From contig DPSI01000547.1 in NCBI GenBank assembly GCA_003527165.1, positions 1 to 5,900 on the forward strand: a stretch of 5,900 bases of DNA, in the 5' to 3' direction. The stretch comes from Pseudomonas sp. GTDB taxonomy: Bacteria; Pseudomonadota; Gammaproteobacteria; Pseudomonadales; Pseudomonadaceae. Made by a program: the position numbers and the translations under genes. Position 1 is the first letter of the stretch, and each line of letters begins with the position of its first letter. The notes beneath the pieces are model-generated. The model was given only the letters and a program-made list of their open reading frames with translations. It did not search any database and was not told the origin of the DNA. Below are positions 1 through 4,481 of this stretch, piece after piece.

Positions 1-202
1 CGCCGTGGTCGATACCGGCATCGGCCATGATGTTGGGATTGACGAAGATGATGTAGGCCATGGTGACGAAGGTCGTCAGGCCTGCGAGCATTTCGGTTTT
101 GATGCTGGTGCGATGCGCGCTGAGTTTGAAGAATCGGTCGAGCAAACCAGCGTTCTTCGGTTGCAGCCCGAGGGTCTGCTGTTCCTGCTTTGTGGTTTCC
201 AC
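1..202 (-). CDS. NCS2-family purine permease, AzgA/AdeP-like, N-terminal fragment (continues past the left edge)
   Basis: This is the first 67 codons of an inner-membrane permease of the NCS2 family, AzgA-like branch, which takes up adenine, guanine or hypoxanthine, probably with protons. The translation shows a hydrophilic start (about residues 1-28), then KLSAHRTSIKTEMLAG, then a first membrane segment with TTFVTMAYIIFVNP (about residues 43-56) and NIMADAGID. E. coli AdeP has the same order, with FKL, a T-R/K-TE motif, AGxTTFxTM and YIxFVNP, so the family call is firm; the exact purine is not. I chose the GTG at 202-200 because GAGGA lies seven bases upstream. An in-frame GTG at 235-233 would add 11 residues but has a poorer ribosome site and follows a TAG directly. 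The gene is divergent from the GntR regulator, and a TTGT-NN-ACAA palindrome lies in its probable promoter. With guanine deaminase nearby, guanine or hypoxanthine uptake is a reasonable inference. Confidence 0.88.
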   Translation of the reverse strand, partial: METTKQEQQTLGLQPKNAGLLDRFFKLSAHRTSIKTEMLAGLTTFVTMAYIIFVNPNIMADAGIDHG

Positions 203-280
203 AAGGTGTTCCTCATCGTTCTTGTTGTCTATCACCTAGAGCGGCGCTCTCGAGGGCAGGTGATGGTGAGGGCTCTTCTA

Positions 281-299
281 CTCGGTTTTTTTGACCGAG
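281..299 (-). other. Small hairpin in the leader of the permease transcript
   Basis: CTCGGT (281-286) pairs perfectly with ACCGAG (294-299) around a 7-base loop. On the permease strand the loop is A-rich (CAAAAAA); on the plus strand it is T-rich. It lies in the roughly 110-base leader between the candidate promoter and the GTG start. A second hairpin, AGAGC (238-242) with GCTCT (246-250), lies closer to the start. Their function is unknown; they could be plain leader structure or part of an attenuator or riboswitch. Confidence 0.35.
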
Positions 300-320
300 A
301 GGTCAGGAAGGCTTGACGCG

Positions 321-348
321 ATTATGCTTTTGTATACAAGAAATGCAA
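321..348 (-). promoter_or_regulatory. Candidate sigma-70 promoter of the purine permease
   Basis: Read on the minus strand, a -35-like TTGCAT (348-343) and a -10-like CATAAT (326-321) are separated by 16 bases. The arrangement points at the permease start about 120 bases downstream. A perfect 10-base palindrome (330-339) fills the spacer, the classic position for a repressor site. The boxes were found by eye; there is no mapped transcription start. Confidence 0.5.
330..339. promoter_or_regulatory. Candidate GntR/FCD operator 1, TTGTATACAA
   Basis: A perfect 10-base palindrome inside the spacer of the candidate permease promoter. Operators of the FadR/FCD branch of GntR regulators commonly have GT...AC cores of the form T-N-GT-(N)-AC-N-A, which this fits. 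The same TTGT-NN-ACAA pattern recurs at 460-469 next to the gntR gene, so the adjacent regulator is the likely binder. Next to it lies another inverted repeat, ATGCAA (343-348) with TTGCAT (355-360), which may be a second or overlapping site. Confidence 0.55.
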
Positions 349-455
349 CTCGATTTGCATGTTTTCCTTCTTTCAGGCGAACCTGGGACGCTTATGCCGG
401 TTTGGGTGTGACCTGCTTCAGGTGAGACGACGTATTCTCAGGTGCGAGCTATTGC

Positions 456-485
456 TTGATTGTGCACAATAAATTCCGATTTATT
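456..485 (+). promoter_or_regulatory. Candidate promoter of the gntR gene
   Basis: TTGATT (456-461) resembles a -35 box, and TTTATT (480-485), 18 bases further on, is a fair -10 box. The 12-base palindrome at 459-470 overlaps the -35 region. This would give a leader of roughly 75-80 bases before the ATG at 569. The boxes are only moderate matches. Confidence 0.35.
459..470. promoter_or_regulatory. Candidate GntR/FCD operator 2, ATTGTGCACAAT
   Basis: A perfect 12-base palindrome whose inner ten bases, TTGTGCACAA (460-469), match operator 1 (TTGTATACAA) at all eight outer positions and differ only at the central two. Its centre lies 130 bases from that of operator 1. It overlaps the candidate -35 box of gntR, which suggests autorepression. 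I saw no other perfect TTGT-NN-ACAA in the window. Confidence 0.55.
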
Positions 486-568
486 TCGCTGTTTGACCAT
501 CAACTACTGCCAGCCGGATGTTGAAAGGCAGTAAAGTTCGGTCTGCCGACATTCCGACGCGAGTCACC

Positions 569-1324
569 ATGAACGAACAGTTGCAGCCTCTGAAAAAGCC
601 GACACGAAACGGCAGGGTCCGGACCGGGACGCAGGATGACATCGTTTACGCGCATATCTTCGATGCCATTCTCGAACAGCGGCTGGCGCCGGGCACCAAG
701 CTCAGTGAAGAGGCCCTGGGCGAGATCTTCGGGGTCAGCCGGACCATCATCCGCCGCGCGTTATCGCGGTTGGCTCATGAAGGCGTGGTGCTGTTGCGTC
801 CGAACCGGGGCGCGGTCGTCGCGAGTCCCAGTGTCGAAGAGGCCAGGCAGATATTCTTCGCTCGACGCATGGTCGAGCGCGCCATCACCGAACTGGCGGT
901 TCAGCATGCCAGCAGCGAACAGCTGGCGGAGCTGCGGCAAATGGTGACCGACGAGCAGGATTGCTTCGCCCGCGGTGATCGTGGCGCTGGCATCCGCCTC
1001 TCCGGGGAGTTTCACCTGAAGTTGGCCGAGGCGGCGAAGAATGCGCCGCTGGTGAGTTTCCAGCGCAGCCTGGTTTCCCAGACCTCGCTGATCATCGCCC
1101 AATACGAGAGCGGCAACCGCTCGCATTGCTCGTTCGATGAACACAACCAATTGATCGATGCCATCGCCGCTCGCGACAGCGCCAAGGCCGTAAGCCTGAT
1201 GATGCATCACATGGATCATATCGACAGCAAACTCAACCTCGACGAAGACAGTGCCTCGGATGACCTGCACGCTGTCTTCTCGCATCTGGCCCTGGCGAAG
1301 AAAAAGCCGCGTACGGTCCGCTAG
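569..1324 (+). CDS. GntR-family transcriptional regulator with FCD domain, probable purine-locus regulator
   Basis: A 251-residue DNA-binding regulator. The N-terminal winged helix-turn-helix spans about residues 24-88, with the typical GntR features APGTKLSEEALGEIFGVSRT, then RRAL..L..EG, then RPNRGAVV. The C-terminal part (about 92-225) is the all-helical FCD ligand domain. The usual metal-site histidines are visible at His149 (EFH), His192 (EHN, before a helix with DAIAARD) and His213/214. Family length is about 220-260 residues. I chose the ATG at 569. An in-frame ATG at 518 adds 17 residues but has no ribosome site and encodes residues unlike the family start; the site before 569 (GAG, five bases away) is also weak. 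The gene is divergent from the permease, and both sides carry a TTGT-NN-ACAA palindrome, so it probably controls purine uptake and itself. The ligand is unknown; a purine or a breakdown product is my inference. Confidence 0.9.
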   Translation: MNEQLQPLKKPTRNGRVRTGTQDDIVYAHIFDAILEQRLAPGTKLSEEALGEIFGVSRTIIRRALSRLAHEGVVLLRPNRGAVVASPSVEEARQIFFARRMVERAITELAVQHASSEQLAELRQMVTDEQDCFARGDRGAGIRLSGEFHLKLAEAAKNAPLVSFQRSLVSQTSLIIAQYESGNRSHCSFDEHNQLIDAIAARDSAKAVSLMMHHMDHIDSKLNLDEDSASDDLHAVFSHLALAKKKPRTVR

Positions 1325-1330
1325 GAATCC

Positions 1331-1354
1331 CGTGGCGCGCCACGCTGGCGCGTC
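1331..1354 (+). terminator. GC-rich palindrome just after gntR, possible transcript end
   Basis: A perfect 14-base palindrome, CGTGGCGCGCCACG (1331-1344), starts six bases after the gntR stop. An alternative hairpin pairs GGCGCGCC (1334-1341) with GGCGCGTC (1347-1354) around a 5-base loop, with one G-U pair. No T-run follows, so this is not a standard intrinsic terminator. It could still protect the 3' end or mark an intergenic element. Confidence 0.3.
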
Positions 1355-1577
1355 CTGTGCAGCGCGTCATTGACTGGTTGGCGATCACAGCGCTTGCCTG
1401 GTCACGATGATGGTCAGCGCATGAGAAGACCCAGCGCCAAGCCTCACACAGTCCGGGCGCGCTCCCTGCGCGATCTACCCCCTCGACCATGCCTGTCCTC
1501 GCCAGCCTCAGGCCCATTTCGTTGCGAGCGGCAGCCGTTCGATTGATCGCACCCGCGTCATCGCCGCGAATTGCCCG
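1355..1577. other. Gene-free stretch between gntR and the zinc-uptake operon
   Basis: I found no convincing gene, RNA gene or mobile-element remnant here. The minus-strand open frame across 1233-1517 gives a low-complexity product rich in Arg, Ala and Gly with no recognisable domain, and it overlaps the end of gntR. The stretch is less ordered than the repeat regions elsewhere in the window. Confidence 0.5.
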
Positions 1578-1606
1578 TTGTGCGTCTTCAAGTCGGCACG
1601 CATAAT
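1578..1606 (+). promoter_or_regulatory. Candidate promoter of the zinc ABC operon
   Basis: TTGTGC (1578-1583) and CATAAT (1601-1606) are spaced 17 bases apart, a good sigma-70 arrangement. A near-consensus Zur box begins on the base after the -10 box and would cover the transcription start. The implied leader before the ATPase start is about 130 bases and includes an inverted repeat, GCTGGC (1661-1666) with GCCAGC (1677-1682). Confidence 0.5.
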
Positions 1607-1619
1607 GTTATGTTATAAC
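1607..1619. promoter_or_regulatory. Zur operator (zinc-uptake regulator box)
   Basis: GTTATGTTATAAC matches the 13-base Zur core known from enterobacteria and pseudomonads (GTTATA-N-TATAAC) at every fixed position except the sixth. The arms are GTTAT and ATAAC around a 3-base centre, and the flank upstream is also A/T-rich (ATAAT). Its place directly after the -10 box, ahead of a metal importer operon, fits repression by zinc-loaded Zur. This is the main sequence evidence that the operon's metal is zinc. No zur gene lies in the window, so the protein would act in trans. Confidence 0.75.
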
Positions 1620-1741
1620 GAATATGTAAGCGAGCAAGCCGCGTTTGTTCGCACAGCGCAGCTGGCACCGATCGAAGCCAGCGACGGCGTGAACGCAGCA
1701 TGTATGGCCCGGCCTGCGGGCCGATGACGACCGAGGTGATG

Positions 1742-2413
1742 ATGATCGAATGCCATGGCTTGCAATGGGGCGCCGGCGGCCGTGCCCTTACGCCGCCCCT
1801 CGATTTGAAGCTGGTGGCCGGCAGCCTGACGGCTGTCATCGGCAGCAACGGCTCGGGTAAGAGCAGCCTGCTGAAAGTGGTGGCCGGGTTGGATCGACCG
1901 CTGGCGGGGCGAATCGAGGTGGCTGTTCCGCTTCTGGGCGGCGTTTCCTATCTGCCGCAGCAGCAACAGGTGGATCGGCAATTTCCGATCCGTCTGGCCG
2001 ACCTGGTCAGCGCCGGTCTCTGGCGCAGCCGCCTAGGGCGTAGCGAGCGTCGGGCGCGTCTGCATCGGGCACTGGCCGATTGGGGGCTGCTCAATCTGCA
2101 CGCGCATGGGCTTCACGCCTTGTCCGGTGGTGAGCTGCAGCGTGCCTTGCTGGCGCGCCTGAGCCTGACCGACGCGCAGGTGCTGTTGCTCGACGAACCC
2201 GAGGCGGCGCTGGACGAGGTGGGATTGCGCTTGCTCTGGCAGCACATCGAGCGTTGGCAGCAGCAGGGCAGGACACTGATGCTGGTCAGCCACAGCCTCG
2301 TCGGGTTGAGCCAGCGGCATTGCAACGCCCTGCAGGTCGCCCGCAGTGGCTGTATCACCGCGCCGATCCGCCAGTTCATCGACGATCGTCAACCGTTCGG
2401 GCAGGTCGCGTGA
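1742..2413 (+). CDS. aztA: Zinc ABC importer, ATP-binding subunit (AztA-like; ZnuC counterpart)
   Basis: A 223-residue cytoplasmic ATPase that drives the importer formed with the next two genes. All ABC motifs are present: Walker A GSNGSGKS (34-41), Q-loop Gln73 in YLPQQQQ, signature LSGGE (127-131), Walker B VLLLDEP (147-153) with catalytic Glu152, D-loop ALD (156-158) and switch His184. The run from SYLPQ to FPI and then DLV..GLW is typical of zinc/manganese ABC ATPases. I chose the ATG at 1742 because GAGG lies five bases upstream (1733-1736) and the protein then starts MIECHGL, as relatives do. In-frame ATGs at 1700, 1724 and 1739 are poorer; 1700 would translate a GC hairpin (1706-1722). 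The stop overlaps the permease start by four bases (GTGA). The Azt rather than Znu assignment rests on the look of all three subunits together. Confidence 0.9.
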   Translation: MIECHGLQWGAGGRALTPPLDLKLVAGSLTAVIGSNGSGKSSLLKVVAGLDRPLAGRIEVAVPLLGGVSYLPQQQQVDRQFPIRLADLVSAGLWRSRLGRSERRARLHRALADWGLLNLHAHGLHALSGGELQRALLARLSLTDAQVLLLDEPEAALDEVGLRLLWQHIERWQQQGRTLMLVSHSLVGLSQRHCNALQVARSGCITAPIRQFIDDRQPFGQVA

Positions 2414-3273
2414 CGGCGGAATTGATGTGGGCACCCTTCAGCGAGTTCGCCTTCATGCGCCGTGCGCTGTTCGGTGGCGTGGCGTTGGCCTGCAGCGCAG
2501 GCCCCCTGGGCGTATTTCTGATCCTGCGGCGGATGAGTCTGATTGGCGATGCCATCGCGCACGGTATCCTGCCCGGCGCGGCGCTGGCGTTCTGGCTGTT
2601 CGGCTTGAGCCTGCCGGCGTTGACGCTTGGCGGCCTCGTCGCCGGCCTTGGCATGGCGGGTGCGGCGGCATGGGTCAGCCGGCGTACCGGGCTGCGTGAG
2701 GATGCGAGCCTCGCCGCGCTCTATCCCATTTCGCTTGCCAGCGGCGTGCTGCTGCTCGGGTTGGCGGGGCGCAAGCTGGATCTGCTGCACCTGTTGTTCG
2801 GCTCGGCGCTGGCCGTCGATACGAACACGCTGGTCGGCATGCTCGGCACGGCAGCGGTCAGTGTGGCCGTGCTTGCTCTGACCTATCAAGCCCTGGCGCT
2901 GGACAGCCTGGATCCATTGTTCCTGCGCAGTATCAGCCGTTTCGGGCCATTGGCCCACGCTGCCTTCCTGACGCTGGTGGTGCTCAACCTGGTAATCGGC
3001 TTTCAGGCCATCGGCGCGCTGATGGTAGTCGGGCTGATGATGCTGCCTGCCGCTGCGGCGCGTTTCTGGAGTCGACGTCTCCTCGTTCTCTTGCCGCTTG
3101 CTGCCCTGTTCGGCGCGGTATGCGTGTGGCTGGGGCTGCTGCTGTCGTTCTACGTCAGCCTGCCCAGCGGGCCTTGCATCGTGCTGCTGGCGGGCACGTT
3201 CTATCTGTTCTCGGTGGTCGCAGGGCCGGTGCAAGGCCTGCTGCGCTCGACCTCATTACCCATGACCGTTTGA
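2410..3273 (+). CDS. aztB: Zinc ABC importer, membrane permease (AztB-like; ZnuB counterpart)
   Basis: A 287-residue very hydrophobic inner-membrane protein of the ABC-3 permease family, the channel for zinc passed on by the binding protein. About seven to eight membrane segments can be seen, the first near residues 20-40 and the last near 265-282. Family landmarks are FMRRAL (15-20), LILRRMSLIGDAIAHGILPG (37-56), SRRTGLREDASLAALY (80-95) and GLMMLPAAAARFW (208-220). These closely resemble AztB-type permeases as I know them. I chose the GTG at 2410: it overlaps the ATPase stop (GTGA, 2410-2413), which suggests translational coupling, and AGGT lies a few bases upstream. An ATG at 2425 would shorten the protein by five residues and is a fair alternative. 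An open frame extends further upstream, but only as the second reading frame of the ATPase gene. Confidence 0.9.
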   Translation: MTAELMWAPFSEFAFMRRALFGGVALACSAGPLGVFLILRRMSLIGDAIAHGILPGAALAFWLFGLSLPALTLGGLVAGLGMAGAAAWVSRRTGLREDASLAALYPISLASGVLLLGLAGRKLDLLHLLFGSALAVDTNTLVGMLGTAAVSVAVLALTYQALALDSLDPLFLRSISRFGPLAHAAFLTLVVLNLVIGFQAIGALMVVGLMMLPAAAARFWSRRLLVLLPLAALFGAVCVWLGLLLSFYVSLPSGPCIVLLAGTFYLFSVVAGPVQGLLRSTSLPMTV

Positions 3274-3283
3274 GGTGTTCATC

Positions 3284-4156
3284 ATGCGTTACCTGCTTTT
3301 CGCGCTAGCCCTGTGGCTGCCTTTCCCCCTGCAAGCGGCCGACAGGCTCAAGGTGGTCACCAGCTTCAGCATCCTCGAAGACCTGACCCGTGAAGTCGGC
3401 GGCGAGCGCATCGAGCTTACCAACCTGGTCGATGCTGACGCCGATGCCCACGTCTACCAGCCCAGCCCTGATGACGCCAAGGCCCTGCTGCGTGCGGATC
3501 TGATCGTCGCCAACGGTTTGGGTTTCGAGCCCTGGCTGGAGCGCCTGCTGAGCAGCAGCGAGCCTGCGGGCAAACGCATCGACGCCAGCGCCGGCGTCGT
3601 TCCGTTGATGCTGGAGGAAGACGGCGAACGGGTACCGGATCCGCACGCCTGGCAGAGCCTGAACAATGCCGAGATCTACGTGCGCAACATCACCAAGGCC
3701 CTCGTCCAGCTCGATCCAGACCACCGCCAGGAGTACGAAGCGCGCCGTGACGACTACCTGGTCCGCCTGCATGCATTGCTCAAGAGGGCCGATACACGCA
3801 TCGCTACGTTGCCGGCCAGCCAGCGCAAGGTGGTGACCAGCCATGATGCCTTCGGCTACCTGGGCCAAGCCTGGCAGCTGGAGTTCATTGCGCCGCAGGG
3901 GCTGTCCACCCACGACGAACCGTCGGCAGCCGAGGTGGCGGCCTTGATCCGCCAGCTACGCAGCGAAGGCGTACGGGCGGTGTTCGTGGAGAACATTCGC
4001 GATCCGCGGTTAATCGAGCAGATCGCCGACGAAGCCGGCGCCACTGTCGGCGGTACGCTGTATTCCGATGCACTGGCCAGCGAGGGGCCGGCCAGCCGCT
4101 ATCTCGGCATGTTCGAGCACAACCTCGACACGCTGATGGACGCGTTGAAGCCGTAG
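3284..4156 (+). CDS. aztC: Zinc ABC importer, periplasmic zinc-binding protein (AztC-like; ZnuA counterpart)
   Basis: A 290-residue periplasmic solute-binding protein of the cluster 9 (ZnuA/TroA) family. Residues 1-18 are a signal peptide: MRY, a hydrophobic run, then LQA before the likely cut. Probable metal ligands are His56 in DAHVYQP, His121 in DPHAW, His187 in TSHDAFGY and Asp262 in GTLYSDAL. Three histidines plus an aspartate is the set known for AztC. The long His/Asp-rich loop of classical ZnuA is absent: residues 105-120 are a short acidic segment without histidine. NGLGFEPWL (77-85) and VENIRDPRLIEQIA (235-248) are also typical. I chose the ATG at 3284 because GAGGTG sits six bases upstream; that GAGG overlaps the permease stop, so the genes are coupled. 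An in-frame GTG at 3275 lies within this ribosome site. The stop TAG (4154-4156) is inside the first repeat unit downstream. Confidence 0.9.
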   Translation: MRYLLFALALWLPFPLQAADRLKVVTSFSILEDLTREVGGERIELTNLVDADADAHVYQPSPDDAKALLRADLIVANGLGFEPWLERLLSSSEPAGKRIDASAGVVPLMLEEDGERVPDPHAWQSLNNAEIYVRNITKALVQLDPDHRQEYEARRDDYLVRLHALLKRADTRIATLPASQRKVVTSHDAFGYLGQAWQLEFIAPQGLSTHDEPSAAEVAALIRQLRSEGVRAVFVENIRDPRLIEQIADEAGATVGGTLYSDALASEGPASRYLGMFEHNLDTLMDALKP

Positions 4157-4239
4157 GGTGGATCACGCTTCACCGATCCACGCGTTCATCACGCTCCGTG
4201 CGACCCGGCGGTGGATGTAAGAAGCGACATCCACCCTAC
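4153..4239. repeat. Palindromic repeat unit 1 (intact)
   Basis: The unit is bounded by a perfect 11-base inverted repeat, GTAGGGTGGAT (4153-4163) with ATCCACCCTAC (4229-4239). It holds two inner hairpins. Hairpin A pairs GTGGATC (4158-4164) with GATCCAC (4175-4181). Hairpin B pairs GGTGGATGT (4210-4218) with ACATCCACC (4227-4235) around an 8-base loop. Its second to fourth bases are the TAG stop codon of aztC. Confidence 0.8.
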
Positions 4240-4264
4240 CGAGCGGCGGTTGTGGCTCCGATCC

Positions 4265-4353
4265 GTAGGGTGGATCACGCTTCACCGATCCACGCGTTTC
4301 ATCAAGCTCCGTGCGACCCGGCGGTGGATGTAAGAAGCGACATCCACCCTGAC
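4265..4353. repeat. Palindromic repeat unit 2 (near-intact)
   Basis: Almost identical to unit 1, including hairpin B, GGTGGATGT (4323-4331) with ACATCCACC (4340-4348). It differs by one inserted T near 4298, a C-to-A change near 4305, and a right end reading CCCTGAC instead of CCCTAC, so the outer inverted repeat is slightly broken. Confidence 0.8.
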
Positions 4354-4377
4354 GAGCGGCGGTTGTGGCTCCGATCC

Positions 4378-4463
4378 GTAAGGTGGATCACGCTTCACCG
4401 ATCCACGCATTCATCACGCTCCGTGCGTACCCGGCGGTAAATGTCGAAACGACGATGGATCAT
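4378..4463. repeat. Palindromic repeat unit 3 (degenerate right half)
   Basis: The left half, with hairpin A, is nearly the same as in units 1 and 2 (GTAAGGTGGATCACGC from 4378). Beyond about 4425 it decays: the hairpin B arm becomes GGTAAATGTCG and the closing arm reads GATGGATCATC. The guaD stop lies about 20 bases further on, so this edge of the array has drifted or was inserted in part. Confidence 0.65.
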
Positions 4464-4481
4464 CACTTTGCGATCTGCTGT

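Larger units (their letters stand above)
4151..4463. repeat. Tandem array of three ~112-base palindromic intergenic repeats
   Basis: CCGTAGGGTGGATCACGC begins at 4151 and again at 4263, and a variant with one change begins at 4376, giving periods of 112 and 113 bases. Each period is a palindromic unit of about 87-89 bases plus a spacer of about 25 bases (GAGCGGCGGTTGTGGCTCCG) that is nearly identical in the two copies. The array fills the gap between two convergent genes, aztC and guaD. Similar GGGTGGAT/ATCCACCC elements are, as far as I recall, common between genes in P. stutzeri-like genomes. No gene-like frame in it is credible. It may act as a bidirectional transcript end, but no T-runs follow the stems. 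Confidence 0.85.

Noticed and set aside
5..316. Plus-strand open frame of 103 codons
   Set aside because: It is the reverse reading of the permease N-terminus and its leader; the minus strand gives a clear NCS2 protein.
761..1285. Minus-strand open frame of 174 codons inside gntR
   Set aside because: It lies antisense to a well-supported GntR/FCD protein and shows no recognisable domain; it follows from high GC codon use.
1605..1727. Possible 40-residue leader peptide upstream of the ATPase gene
   Set aside because: Its ATG lies within the -10 box and Zur box, so it would not be in the transcript, and it has no ribosome site.
2389..3234. Minus-strand open frame of 281 codons opposite the permease
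   Set aside because: The product is mostly Gln, Arg, Ala and Glu with no domain, the usual antisense shadow of a hydrophobic Leu/Ala-rich gene.
3305..3913. Minus-strand open frame of 202 codons opposite the zinc-binding protein gene
   Set aside because: It is antisense to a gene with signal peptide and all metal ligands in place; no ribosome site or domain of its own was seen.
4198..4440. Plus-strand open frame through the repeat array, with internal repetition in its product
   Set aside because: The repetition comes from the DNA repeats (two copies of the same peptide from two units), not from a repeat protein; the stem-loops explain the sequence fully.
4151..4463. CRISPR array
   Set aside because: The repeats are about 112 bases, hold internal hairpins, and the spacers are the same sequence each time; there are no cas genes.
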